Numbered from the stretch's first letter, positions 37,230 through 46,688 are shown. The stretch is DNA of 64,000 nt from Carboxylicivirga sp. M1479 (GCF_007097485.1 NZ_VKDE01000016.1:124001-188000), one strand, 5' to 3'. Translations and numbers: made by a program. Notes: generated from the letters alone by a model not told the origin.

Positions 37230-37625
37230 ATGAAAGATTCGCATTACAACAACAAGCTAAAGGACTTTGCGAGGGCACTGCGTAATGATTCGACCAATGG
37301 TGAAATTATTTTATGGAAAGAGGCACTTAGAGCTAGTAAAATGTATGGCTACCAGTTTAATCGACAGTTTGCAATTGATAACTACATAGTTGATTTTGTT
37401 TGTCGAAAATTGAGACTTATCATCGAGGTTGATGGTTATTCACATCAGTTTAAGACAGGAAAAGATAAGCTTAGAGATAATAATTTAAAGCAACTAGGAT
37501 ATCAAGTCCTACGAATTGATGAATATGATATAAAAAAAGACCTGAACAATGTTATTCGAGTTATTGAAACAATTGTTGAGGAACGTGAGAATATAATTGC
37601 CCCAAATAGTAATAACTTTGAATAA
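37230..37625 (+). CDS. DUF559 endonuclease-domain protein, copy 2 (intact)
   Basis: 131 aa with an intact ATG. The helical N-terminus KLKDFARALRNDSTNGEIILW leads into the nuclease-like core: YQFNRQFAIDNYIVDFVCRK supplies an acidic residue, and LIIEVDGYSHQ supplies the E-x-D pair of a PD-(D/E)XK-like fold. It is related to Vsr/MTES_1575-type domains. The biological role of DUF559 proteins is unknown. Palindromic C-run/G-run sequences frame the gene in both copies. Confidence 0.8.
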   Translation: MKDSHYNNKLKDFARALRNDSTNGEIILWKEALRASKMYGYQFNRQFAIDNYIVDFVCRKLRLIIEVDGYSHQFKTGKDKLRDNNLKQLGYQVLRIDEYDIKKDLNNVIRVIETIVEERENIIAPNSNNFE

Positions 37626-37717
37626 TAATAATGCACAGTACTTTTCCCCTTTGGAGAAAGGGGGTATTTAAATAGCAATTATAAATATGTACCCGATAGG
37701 GGAATTGAATAATAAAA
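37626..37717. repeat. Palindromic spacer downstream of DUF559 copy 2
   Basis: Carries CTTTTCCCCTTTGGAGAAAGG and GGGGAATTGAATAA as at 15364-15449. Confidence 0.55.
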
Positions 37718-38920
37718 ATGCAAACACCAAAAGTATCAATCATAGGCATGGGCTATATTGGCCTGCCAACAGCCGCATTAATAGCCAATAAACAAATTGA
37801 AGTTAATGGTTATGACATTAACCCTCATGTGATAGAAATCATCAATAAGGGAGAAATACACATAATTGAACCAGGTTTACAAGAGATGGTTAAGAAAGGT
37901 GTTAAAGAGGGCTTTTTAAAGGCCAGCAGCCAATTACAAGAGGCAGATGTATACCTGATAGTGGTGCCCACCCCATTTAAAGGCAATAATGAACCAGATA
38001 TATCGTTTGTGGAAGCTGCCACACGCAATGTTCTTCCTTTATTAAAGGAAGGTGATTTATATATCATTGAATCCACTTCACCCGTGATGACTACTGAGAA
38101 AATGGGGCAACTCATTGCTAGTGAAAGACCTGAATTAGTAGGCAAAATACACATAGCCTATTGTCCTGAACGGGTATTGCCCGGTAAAGCACTGGAAGAA
38201 ATGGTGGTAAATGATAGAGCCATAGGTGGTGTTGATGATAAAGCCACTCAAAAGGCTTGTGAATTTTACAGTTTGTTTGTAAATGGAGAATTACACCGAA
38301 CCAATGCCCGTACAGCTGAAATGTGTAAGCTGGTGGAAAATTCCTCACGTGATGTGCAGATTGCCTTTGCCAATGAGTTATCCATTATATGTGATAAAGC
38401 CAGTATTAATGTGTGGGAATTGATTGAATTGGCCAATAAGCACCCACGAGTTAACATTTTGCAACCCGGATGTGGTGTTGGTGGTCACTGTATTGCCGTT
38501 GACCCCTGGTTTATCGTAAGCGACTACCCCGAGCAAGCACATGTAATTCGTCAGGCACGAGAGATTAACGATTACAAAGCCGACTGGTGTGTGGAGAAAA
38601 CCTTAAAAACGGCTTTGGTATTTGAAGTGAAACATGGCCGTCAGCCAGTAATTGCTTGTATGGGATTAGCTTTTAAACCAAATATTGACGATTTACGAGA
38701 GTCGCCAGCTAAATACATTGCTTCTAAAATTGTAGCAGAAGCACGTGGCGAAGTACTAGTGGTTGAACCACATATTCATGAACATGCTAGTTTTAGCTTA
38801 ACTGCTCAAGAGGATGCCATTGAAAAGGCTGATATCATCGTTTGGCTGGTACGTCATACTGATTTTCTTGATAATAAAACAGGTAAGCTTGAATTAGATT
38901 TTTGCGGTGTCAGAAAGTAA
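37718..38920 (+). CDS. wecC: UDP-N-acetyl-D-mannosamine dehydrogenase, copy 2
   Basis: 400 aa, very close to copy 1, with the NAD site IIGMGYIGLPTAALIA and the catalytic Cys in QPGCGVGGHCIAVDPW. Only the last few residues differ clearly (CGVRK against CGIYR). It is followed by a strong terminator at 38997, so wecB-DUF559-wecC copy 2 looks like a self-contained transcription unit. Confidence 0.92.
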   Translation: MQTPKVSIIGMGYIGLPTAALIANKQIEVNGYDINPHVIEIINKGEIHIIEPGLQEMVKKGVKEGFLKASSQLQEADVYLIVVPTPFKGNNEPDISFVEAATRNVLPLLKEGDLYIIESTSPVMTTEKMGQLIASERPELVGKIHIAYCPERVLPGKALEEMVVNDRAIGGVDDKATQKACEFYSLFVNGELHRTNARTAEMCKLVENSSRDVQIAFANELSIICDKASINVWELIELANKHPRVNILQPGCGVGGHCIAVDPWFIVSDYPEQAHVIRQAREINDYKADWCVEKTLKTALVFEVKHGRQPVIACMGLAFKPNIDDLRESPAKYIASKIVAEARGEVLVVEPHIHEHASFSLTAQEDAIEKADIIVWLVRHTDFLDNKTGKLELDFCGVRK

Positions 38921-38996
38921 GCTCTTATAGTAAATTAGCAGATTTTCTCCATTCTCCATGTATAGAGCCACTTGAAAAAAACTTATTATATTTATT

Positions 38997-39050
38997 ACGG
39001 ATGACATCTATTGAAGCAGGACGCCAATATAGATGTCATCCGTTTTTTTT
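38997..39050 (+). terminator. Intrinsic terminator after wecC copy 2
   Basis: A perfect 15-pair stem ACGGATGACATCTAT/ATAGATGTCATCCGT with a 17-base loop, followed by eight T. Part of the arm (ATAGATGTCATCCG) recurs alone at about 40813 inside a repeat unit. The remaining sequence up to 39339 is AT-rich with no gene. Confidence 0.85.
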
Positions 39051-39339
39051 ACAGTATTTAGTCTCTGCAAGAAAACTCATGTTTTTCTCAAGCGCTTGAA
39101 TGGAAAAGTTAAATTTCAAGGCTTGGCCTTTTTGAAAATCAAAGAGTTTACTATTGTAAATGACTGTTTTCAAAAAGGGCGTAACGAAGAATTATAAATC
39201 ACGAATACTTCTAAAAGCATAACAAAGCATGATTAAATTGGACTTTTCGAGCAAGCACTATTTACTTGTTTTCAACAAATCAGGTGAATAAGAGTTATAT
39301 AAAGAGTATGTTTTTTCATGATAAAATAATAATATTGTA

Positions 39340-40488
39340 TTGATAGTTGTGCATTTACTTTTACTCACATATCGTTGGCTCATTCGCCCTTGCTGCATCA
39401 GCATTTTTATGCTTGCTATAAGCTTAACTGCCCAGTCGCAAGATAGCACCAATGTATTTGTGAAAACCCTGCATAGCATTGATTCATTGGTGACCGAATC
39501 ATTAAGTTCCGAAGGTGGTATTATTCCGGCTCCCATGTTTAATCCTACAATGGGAACAGGTATTGCCGTACTACCAGTATATGTCTATCGTTTGAAAGGT
39601 GTGCATCCCGAAACCAACCCTTCCACCTCCCAGGGTATTTTGTTTTTTAATTTGGCAGGGAACTTTTTAGTGGGTGCTAAGCAAACCTTATATTTTAACC
39701 GTAACAAATATTGGTTAGATGTTTATGCTGGCTACTCATCCATGAATTTTAAGCATTTTTACAATAATGGAGAAGATCAGGAAGAAGTACAGTTTGATGG
39801 TTTCATCTCTAGTATGTCCTTTGCTTTTAAGGTGAAGAATAATTTTTTTATTGGTCCCATGATGAGCAATAACTACCTGCGGGAGGAATTGCCCGACCGC
39901 TATAATCCCTTAAGAGTTAGTGAAGAGTATTATTGGTACCATGTGCCAGGTGTTAAGCTAGCATTTGATAGTCGTGATAACCTCTTTTACCCGGAGTCAG
40001 GTTGGTTCAATACCCTGACTTATGAAACAATGATCCATAACCCTGCCAATAATTTCAATTTCGATAAAGTTACTTTTGGGCTAGCCAATTATCAAGGTAT
40101 CAGTCAGAAGCGCGATATGTTAATTGCCTCGCGCCTATTCAGCCAATTAGGAATGGGTTTACTTCCTTTGCACGAGATGGCTTCTCCAGGTGCCTCACCA
40201 GTACTAAGGGGTTATATCACCGGTAACTACCTGAACTCGTCAATGGTGACCGTGCAAACCGAGTTGAGGTGGATGTACTCCGAAAAATGGGGCTGTGTTG
40301 GTTTTATGGGTTATGGATGGTTATTTGATGAACCACGTACTGCCCGAGATGGTATTACGCTCCCCTCCATTGGTGCAGGTATACGCTATCGCATCTTCCC
40401 TGAATTTAAAATAAACCTGGGCTTTGACGTTGCTGTGGGAAGAGATGGTAGCGCCAATGTGTACTTAAAAATGTCGGAGTCCTTTTAA
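39340..40488 (+). CDS. Outer-membrane beta-barrel, BamA/TamA C-terminal (surface antigen D15) type
   Basis: 382 aa. A TTG start gives a signal-peptide-like N-terminus (LTYRWLIRPCCISIFMLAIS, then LTAQSQD). The mature part is rich in aromatic-alternating beta strands and ends in Phe. SPVLRGYITGN carries the LRGY motif that corresponds to the conserved loop-6 (V/I)RG(F/Y) of Omp85 barrels, and SRDNLFYPESGWF matches the D15 strand motif with D..N..YP..G. It has a barrel only, no POTRA domains. Probable outer-membrane protein; role unknown. Confidence 0.75.
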   Translation: MIVVHLLLLTYRWLIRPCCISIFMLAISLTAQSQDSTNVFVKTLHSIDSLVTESLSSEGGIIPAPMFNPTMGTGIAVLPVYVYRLKGVHPETNPSTSQGILFFNLAGNFLVGAKQTLYFNRNKYWLDVYAGYSSMNFKHFYNNGEDQEEVQFDGFISSMSFAFKVKNNFFIGPMMSNNYLREELPDRYNPLRVSEEYYWYHVPGVKLAFDSRDNLFYPESGWFNTLTYETMIHNPANNFNFDKVTFGLANYQGISQKRDMLIASRLFSQLGMGLLPLHEMASPGASPVLRGYITGNYLNSSMVTVQTELRWMYSEKWGCVGFMGYGWLFDEPRTARDGITLPSIGAGIRYRIFPEFKINLGFDVAVGRDGSANVYLKMSESF

Positions 40489-41329
40489 GTTTTTCTTCTC
40501 AGTTCCTATTCTTGTCTTTTAAGAACTGTTTATACCAGGTGTTTTATTTAAATGGTTTCAAGGGTGTTAATTTCCAAGTATACCACCTCCCCACTCCTTT
40601 GTCGTGGTACTCCTTCTAAAACTCAGGAGGAGAGTTGATTGGCAGCTTGGTGCAATCCGAATTAAATCATAATCTTATTCTTTTCTATTGGTAGTTTACC
40701 ATAGGCCTGTAAGGCCGATATGTATTAAGGTAGGTCGCAGGCCTACCCTACACCATACCATAAATTAGCTCTGAAAGTGCGGCACGTAATGGTTATTCAC
40801 CTATTGCTTACATAGATGTCATCCGTTCTCCTTTGCTCTGTGGTTAAACTTTTCCTGTTTTTTCGGTGCAGGTTCTATTGCATAGGTATTAAAATGTGTA
40901 TTTGCACCGATTTTATGCCCGTAACGTAACCCGGGGTGGCGTTGCCCTTACCCCGGGCTATTGATGTGGCAGGCCGCTGGCCAGCTAAGTGCAGCTTGCT
41001 TATACCACCTCCCCACTCCTTTGTAGTGGTACTTCTCCTAAGGTTCAGGAGGAGAGTTGATTAACAGCACGGTGTAGTCCATACTAACCTGCAAGGCATA
41101 TTATCTCTTATTGCTAGTTTGACTTAGGCCTGTAAGGCCGATATGTATTAAGGTAGGTCGCAGGCCTACCCTACACCATACCATAAATTAGCTCTGAAGG
41201 AGCGGCACGTAATGGTTAATCACCTATTTCGGTGCATGGTAATGCAGTAATGGTGGTTAGGTCTGTATTTGCACCGGTTTTATGGGTATGATGTATAACC
41301 TGAGGTTGCACCCCAGGCTATTAACGTTA

Positions 41330-41431
41330 TACCATTTGTATTTCATAATGTCCAGGTATAATGCCGTTACATAATCAACGTGGCTTTAGAAATAAAATGC
41401 ACTAAAGGCATATTTTGATTAGTAAACGGTT
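41330..41431. mobile_element. MITE-like element, type 1, copy a
   Basis: 102 bases from TACCATTTGTATTTC to AGTAAACGGTT, inserted into a composite repeat unit at CTATTAACG|TTA|CAGGCC. TTA is present on both sides. The last base is T instead of the usual A. Confidence 0.75.
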
Positions 41432-41779
41432 TTACAGGCCTTTGGCCTTTGATTGGCAGCTTCTAGTTCTCTGTGTTCTTCTTAGTTCTGAGGTAATTCC
41501 AAATCATGTGCTTCATCTAACCTCTTTATTCTCACTACTCTCCTCTTTTTCTTAAGTGTTCTATTTTTGCTCTGTGGTTAAACTTTTCCTATTTTTTCGG
41601 TGCATGGTTCTATTGCATAGGTATTAAATTGTCTGTTTGCACCGATTTTATGCCCGCACCGTATCCCGGGGTGGCGTTGCCCTTACCCCCGGGCTATTGA
41701 TGTGGCAGGCCGCTGGCCAGCTAGTTGCAGCTTGCTTATTTATAGGTAGTATTTCACCCTTACCCTCTGCGCCCTTTTA

Positions 41780-41881
41780 TACCATTTGTATTTCATAATG
41801 CGCTGGTATAATGCCGTAACATCATCAACGTGTCTTTAGAAATGGAATGCACTAAAGGCGCATTTTGATGAGTAAACGGTA
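41780..41881. mobile_element. MITE-like element, type 1, copy b
   Basis: 102 bases, TACCATTTGTATTTC to AGTAAACGGTA, flanked by TTA on both sides. It differs from copies a and c at scattered positions (for example CGC for TCC near base 22) and so is an older or separate insertion. Confidence 0.78.
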
Positions 41882-42609
41882 TTAATAACAAGCACCACTC
41901 GAAACAGGGTTTCGAACTATTGAAAGTCAGTGATAGGAATCAATGTTATGCAATTGGAACGAAGTGGAAATCGTGAAGACCTATAAAAACTTACACATCT
42001 GAATCAATGGCGACCTTGGAAAAGGTAAGCCTGAAACAATAAATCCATCTCTGGTGCATAGTAATCACCTCTTTCAATAAGGTTTGCCTTCTTTTTAAAA
42101 GAAAGTGCCAGCCCGGCACAAGGGCAGAATAGAGATACTTTTAAACCTAGGCTTACTTATTATCACAAAATCAAATATACCACCTCCCTGCTTCTTCGTC
42201 GCAGTACTCCTCCTAAAATTCAGGAGGAGATTGATTGGCAGCTTGTGAGCTCTGTGTTCTCCTTTTGCTCTGCGGTAATTTGTTATACCACCTCCCCACT
42301 CCTTTGTTGTGGTACTCCTCCTAAAATCCAGGAGGAGAGTTGATTGGCAGCTTGGTGCAATCCGTATTAAATCATAATCTTATTCTTTTCTATTGGTAGT
42401 TTGACTTAGGCCTGTAAGGCCGAAATGTATTAAGGTAGGTCGCAGGCCTACCCTACACCATACCATAAATTAGCTCTGAAGGAGCGGCACGTGGTGGATT
42501 ATCACCTGTTCCGGTGCATGGTAGGGCCGTTTAGATACGCCCAACTGTATTTGCACCTTTTTTATGGGTATGATGTATAACATGGGTGCCCCCCAGGCTA
42601 TTAACGTTA

Positions 42610-42711
42610 TACCATTTGTATTTCATAATGTCCAGGTATGATGCCGTTACATAATCAACGTGGCTTTAGAAATAAAATGCACTAAAGGCATATTTTGATT
42701 AGTAAACGGTA
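42610..42711. mobile_element. MITE-like element, type 1, copy c
   Basis: 102 bases, almost identical to copy a, inserted at the same point of another composite repeat unit (AACG|TTA|...|TTA|CAGGCC). The uninterrupted site is seen at about 35345 (GATG|TTA|CAGGCC), so insertion and 3-base duplication can be read directly. Confidence 0.82.
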
Positions 42712-42828
42712 TTACAGGCCTTTGACATTTGATTGGCAGCTTTAAAGTCTCTGTGCTCTCATATTGAAAAAACGCACTCTCTACCAGAGCCAAAGGCGTA
42801 CATAAACAGTTAAGTTCTCATGAAAGAC

Positions 42829-43464
42829 CTAACGTATGAAATTTGTCCAGGCTTTCTTTTCCATAGCCGGTAAAGCTTCTTCTTTTTTAAAGCTGTTCAC
42901 TGCCTTGAGCAACCAGGCCATGTTGTTACCCAATACACGGGCTATCTGTACGCCTTCCTCATCGAGCTGCACATCTCCCGGCTTAGTGCCATGTACCACA
43001 TTCCAATAGTTGGCCGACGGTAAAAATAGTTCACTGTATTGCAGGTAGTTATAAATGGTATTAATGGCTGGCATACCACCCGTTCGGCGAACAGCAACAA
43101 TGCCGGCTCCCACCTTATGGCGAAACAATCCACCATTGGCTCCCGCCACATAAAAGGCACGGTCTAAAAACGCTTTCATGGTACCTCCAATATCAGCATA
43201 ATGCACAGGGGCGCCAAAGAGTAGGCCATCGGCCTGTTTCATTTTTTGAATCAAAGGATTCACATCATCATCAACGATAATACACCGCTCATCACGATTT
43301 TTGACGCAGGCATTACAGGCTGTGCACCCCTGTATCTTTTTATGCCCAATGCTCACGATTTCAGTGTCAATACCTGCTTTATTGAGCTGCTCGCAGATGA
43401 TGGAGAGTGCTAAATAGCTATTACCTTTTTTATGAGGACTTCCGTTGATGGCAATTACATTCAT
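42829..43464 (-). CDS. Flavodoxin-like NAD(P)H-dependent FMN reductase (iron-sulfur flavoprotein type)
   Basis: 211 aa. FMN-binding N-terminus INGSPHKKGNSYLAL, a cysteine motif CTACNACVKNRDERC as in iron-sulfur flavoproteins and related reductases, and the second flavin-contact region GLLFGAPVHYADIGGTMKAF. Members shuttle electrons or reduce quinones and other small molecules. Cytoplasmic. The substrate cannot be told from sequence. It lies next to an oxidoreductase gene on the same strand, with repeat DNA downstream. Confidence 0.85.
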   Translation of the reverse strand: MNVIAINGSPHKKGNSYLALSIICEQLNKAGIDTEIVSIGHKKIQGCTACNACVKNRDERCIIVDDDVNPLIQKMKQADGLLFGAPVHYADIGGTMKAFLDRAFYVAGANGGLFRHKVGAGIVAVRRTGGMPAINTIYNYLQYSELFLPSANYWNVVHGTKPGDVQLDEEGVQIARVLGNNMAWLLKAVNSFKKEEALPAMEKKAWTNFIR

Positions 43465-43551
43465 GAGTTTATTATTTTAATTAGTTACCTGAATACAAGT
43501 TCAAATTATATTATGATCGATTCCATGGTGTTTATGCTCGTTTTCAATTCC

Positions 43552-44544
43552 TTATTTTTGATAAAAATCCTGTACAATCTTTTGCATCACTCTATTAGTA
43601 CGAATCGCTGTTTCGCCGGTGCTAACACATGATCCAATACCCTGAAGTGATTCAACGACCTGCTTAATCAGGTTGTATTGAATATTCTCGGGATTGAGAT
43701 AAGGAAATTCAAGGTGCCCCGCATCGGTATGCAAAGAAATAGGTGTATGAGCAAATGCTGAAAAAACAATTCGCCCTTTAGTACCAACTACCTCAATAGT
43801 ATCCTCCTCGGTGTGTTCATTGCTGACAAAAGACCAGATGCCATTGCCCACCACGCCACTCTCAAACTGCATAGAGGCACTGACCGTATCTTCAACGTCG
43901 TAGTAACCACCCCTGTTGGCAGCCACCCCAAAAGCATTTTTTACCGGACCAAATACATAATCCAAAAAATCCAGTTGATGGGAGGCCAAATCAAAAAAGA
44001 TACCTCCACCGGATAGCTCGGCCTGCAAGCGCCAAATATTGTGTAAAGCATCTTTTTCATATGACTTCGCGGGTCGTATAAGGCGCATATTAACGTATAA
44101 TGTCTGCCCTATTACTCCAGTGTCGATTAATTCCTTGACTTTTAAAAAGCCTGGTAAAGTACGCCTGTAATAGGCGATGAATAATGGTACTCTAGTTGAT
44201 CGACTAACAGCTAACATTTGTTCTGCCTGTGCGGCATTGGCAGCCATGGGTTTCTCAACGTAGACAGGTTTGCCTGCTTCCATGCATCGAATGGCATACT
44301 CGGCATGTGAGCCAGGTGGCGTGGCTATGTATATGGCATTGATATCCGGATTGTTAATAACATCTTCTGCTTGATTGCTCCAGTGCGGAATTTTATGGCG
44401 ATTGGCATATGATTTAGCTTTTTCTCCATCTCTTCGCATGGCCATGTGCAAACTACTGCCCTCTACTTTATTAAAAGCTGGCCCGCTCTTCACTTCGGTC
44501 ACATTACCGCAACCAATGATGCCCCACTTGATGCGTTTTAACAT
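43552..44544 (-). CDS. Gfo/Idh/MocA family oxidoreductase
   Basis: About 330 aa from the ATG at 44544; the open frame extends 29 codons further but the family N-terminus is KRIKWGIIGCGNVTEVK. NAD-binding GIIGCGNV, then AIYIATPPGSHAEYA and the EKP motif in GKPVYVEKPMAANAAQA. The C-terminal domain has GGGIFFDLASHQLDFLDYVFG. These enzymes oxidise or reduce sugars, inositols and related compounds. Substrate unknown. It is co-directional with the flavoprotein gene, 87 bases upstream of it. Confidence 0.87.
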   Translation of the reverse strand: MLKRIKWGIIGCGNVTEVKSGPAFNKVEGSSLHMAMRRDGEKAKSYANRHKIPHWSNQAEDVINNPDINAIYIATPPGSHAEYAIRCMEAGKPVYVEKPMAANAAQAEQMLAVSRSTRVPLFIAYYRRTLPGFLKVKELIDTGVIGQTLYVNMRLIRPAKSYEKDALHNIWRLQAELSGGGIFFDLASHQLDFLDYVFGPVKNAFGVAANRGGYYDVEDTVSASMQFESGVVGNGIWSFVSNEHTEEDTIEVVGTKGRIVFSAFAHTPISLHTDAGHLEFPYLNPENIQYNLIKQVVESLQGIGSCVSTGETAIRTNRVMQKIVQDFYQK

Positions 44545-46688
44545 AGTTTTAATATTAATTTTTAATGAATGACAATGGATTCTTCTACTTAATGAATCGG
44601 TCTGTTGATCCAGAACCGTGAAACTTCTCACCTAACTAATGTACTGAATTATTCATAAAGGGTGCAAACAAAATTGTTTAAGGAACGATATTAGAGCATG
44701 GTTTATGTTTATCCGGGGATTACACCCCTAAAGGCCTTTGGCCTTTGATTGGCAGCTTATGAGTATCTGTGTTCTCCTTTGTTATGCGGTAAACTTTTCC
44801 TGTTTTTTCGGTGCATGGTTCTATTGCATAGGTATTAAATTGTGTGTTTGCACCGATTTTATGCCGTTAACGTAACCCGGGGTGGCCTTGCCTTACCCTG
44901 GGCTATTGATGTGGCAGGCCGCTGGCCAGCTAGTTACAGCTTGCTTATACCACCTCCCTGCTTCTTCGTCGCAGTATTCCTCCTAAAATCGAGGATGAGA
45001 GTTGATTGGCAGCTTGGTGCAATTTGCATTAACTTACTAACATTATTATCTATTGTAGCTTGTATTCCAAAGGCCTGTAAGGCCGATATGTATTAAGGTA
45101 GGTCGCAGGCTATTGATGTGGCAGGCCGCTGGCCAGCTAAGTGCAGCTTGCTTATACCACCTCCCCACTCCTTCGTCGCAGTACTCTTTTAAGCGTAGCG
45201 TCTCGCTACGTTTTATACCTAGTAGATTTGCTTAGCAGCTTGCCTCACTACTCCTTACTCACCTCTCACCTCTTTTTGCTTTGCGGTAAATACAATATTC
45301 CGCAGGAATAAATCAGTATTAATCAGCGCAATCTGTGGTTTAATAAGCACCACGTTCTTCCTTTTCTAGTTTGGCTTCATCCTCTTCCGCGGACAGTTTG
45401 TACGATATGTAATATTTGTATGGTTTCTGAGGTGTTAATTTTCAATTATACCACCTCCCTGCTTCTTCGTCGCAGTACTCCTCCTAAAATCGAGGATGAG
45501 AGTTGATTGACAGCTTGGTGCAATTTGCATTAACTTACTAACATTATTATCTATTGTAGCTTGTATTCCAAAGGCCTGTAAGGCCGATATGTATTAAGGT
45601 AGGTCGCAGGCCTACCCCACACCATACTATAAATTAGCTCTGAAAGAGTGGCACGTGATGGATTATCACCTATTCCGGTGCATGGTATTGCAGTATGGAT
45701 AATATGGCTTGTATTTGCACCGTTTTTATTGGCGTACCGGATACCTGGGGGTGCCCCCCAGGCTATTAATGTTTTAGGCCTTTGGCCTTTGATTGGCAGA
45801 TTGTGAGGCTCTGTGTTCTCCTTTGTTATGCGGTAAACTTTTCCTGTTTTTTCGGTGCATGGTTCTATTGCATAGGTATTAAATTGTGTATTTGCACCGA
45901 TTTTATGCCCGTAACGTAACCCGGGGTGGCGTTGCCCTTACCCCGGGCTATTGATGTGGCAGGCCGCTGGCCAGCTAAGTGCAGCTTGCTTATACCACCT
46001 CCCTGCTTCTTCGTCGCAGTATTCCTCCTAAAATCGAGGATGAGAGTTGATTGGCAGCTTGGTGTAATTTGCATTAACTTACTAACATTATTATCTATTG
46101 TAGCTAGTATTCTAAAGGCCTGTAAGGCCGATATGTATTAAGGTAGGTCGCAGGCCTACCCAACACCATACTATAAATTAGCTCTGACGGAGCGATACGT
46201 AGTGGATAATAACCTAATCCGGTGCATGGTAATGCTGTAAGGATAATACGGACTGTAATTGCACCGTTTTTATTGGCGTACCGGATACCTGGGGGTGCCC
46301 CCCAGGCTATTAATGTTTTAGGCCTTTGGCCTTTGATTGGCAGCTTGTGAGTCTCTGTGTTCCTTTTATTTGCGGTTAAATAAGCACCGTGTCCTACAAC
46401 CCTTTTCTCAAAACTCACCACTCAACTCCTTTTGCTCAGCGGTAAATATAATATTCCGCAGGAATAAATCAGCGTAATATGCAGTTAAATAAGAACCATA
46501 TTCTTCCTTTCCTAGTGTGGCTTTATCCACTTCAAGGAACGGTTTATACCACCTCCCTGCTCCTTCGTTGTGGTACTCCTCCTAAAAAAGTCAGGAGGAG
46601 AGTTGATATGCTACTTGGTTTTTTTAATCCCATTCGATTGTTCACACGATCAAAAGTTTTATTTTTATTGCCTAAACTGAATTGAACG
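44545..46688 (+). repeat. Repeat archipelago, segment 5
   Basis: No gene. A degraded unit near 44700; CCCGGGG-type hairpins near 44876, 45745, 45920 and 46290 (the 45745 and 46290 copies use CCTGGGG...CCCCAGG); CTGC...GCAG/CCTCC units near 44945, 45450 and 45995; a terminator-like CGTAGCG-TCT-CGCTACG hairpin (45194-45214); and AATCTG-type tracts near 45330. The predicted short proteins that recur in this segment on both strands are translations of the repeat units. The last unit ends about 80 bases before the phosphoesterase gene. Confidence 0.7.

Larger units (their letters stand above)
35852..38920 (+). repeat. 3.07 kb direct duplication, copy 2 (wecB-DUF559-wecC)
   Basis: Second copy of 13585-16652, same orientation, with the two copies separated by about 19 kb. 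The spacer between wecB and DUF559 (37001-37229) matches 14734-14962 almost exactly, while the gene ends are more diverged. Confidence 0.85.
40489..42828 (+). repeat. Repeat archipelago, segment 4
   Basis: No gene. Composite units with CCACCTCC/GGAGGAG hairpins near 40580, 41007, 42178 and 42290; AGGCCTGTAAGGCC modules near 40702, 41125 and 42408; CCCGGGG-type hairpins at 40930-40957 and 41665-41692; and weaker CCTGAGG/CCCCAGG versions near 41299 and 42580. Three type 1 MITE-like insertions (41330, 41780, 42610) lie here, two of them inside a repeat unit. Between 41900 and 42180 is unique-looking AT-rich sequence without coding features. Confidence 0.7.

Noticed and set aside
38902-39099. 65-aa frame after wecC copy 2
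   Set aside because: It overlaps the wecC end and runs through the strong terminator hairpin.
34231-46141. Recurrent short proteins opening MALPLP or ending in VAGRWPA-like sequence (34231, 44842, 45926 on plus; 27891, 45865 on minus)
   Set aside because: They recur because they are translations of the same composite repeat unit in the same frame; no start signals or independent conservation.
27025-46688. Insertion sequence or integrative element in the archipelago
   Set aside because: No transposase, integrase or conjugation gene was found; only non-autonomous repeats and MITE-like elements.
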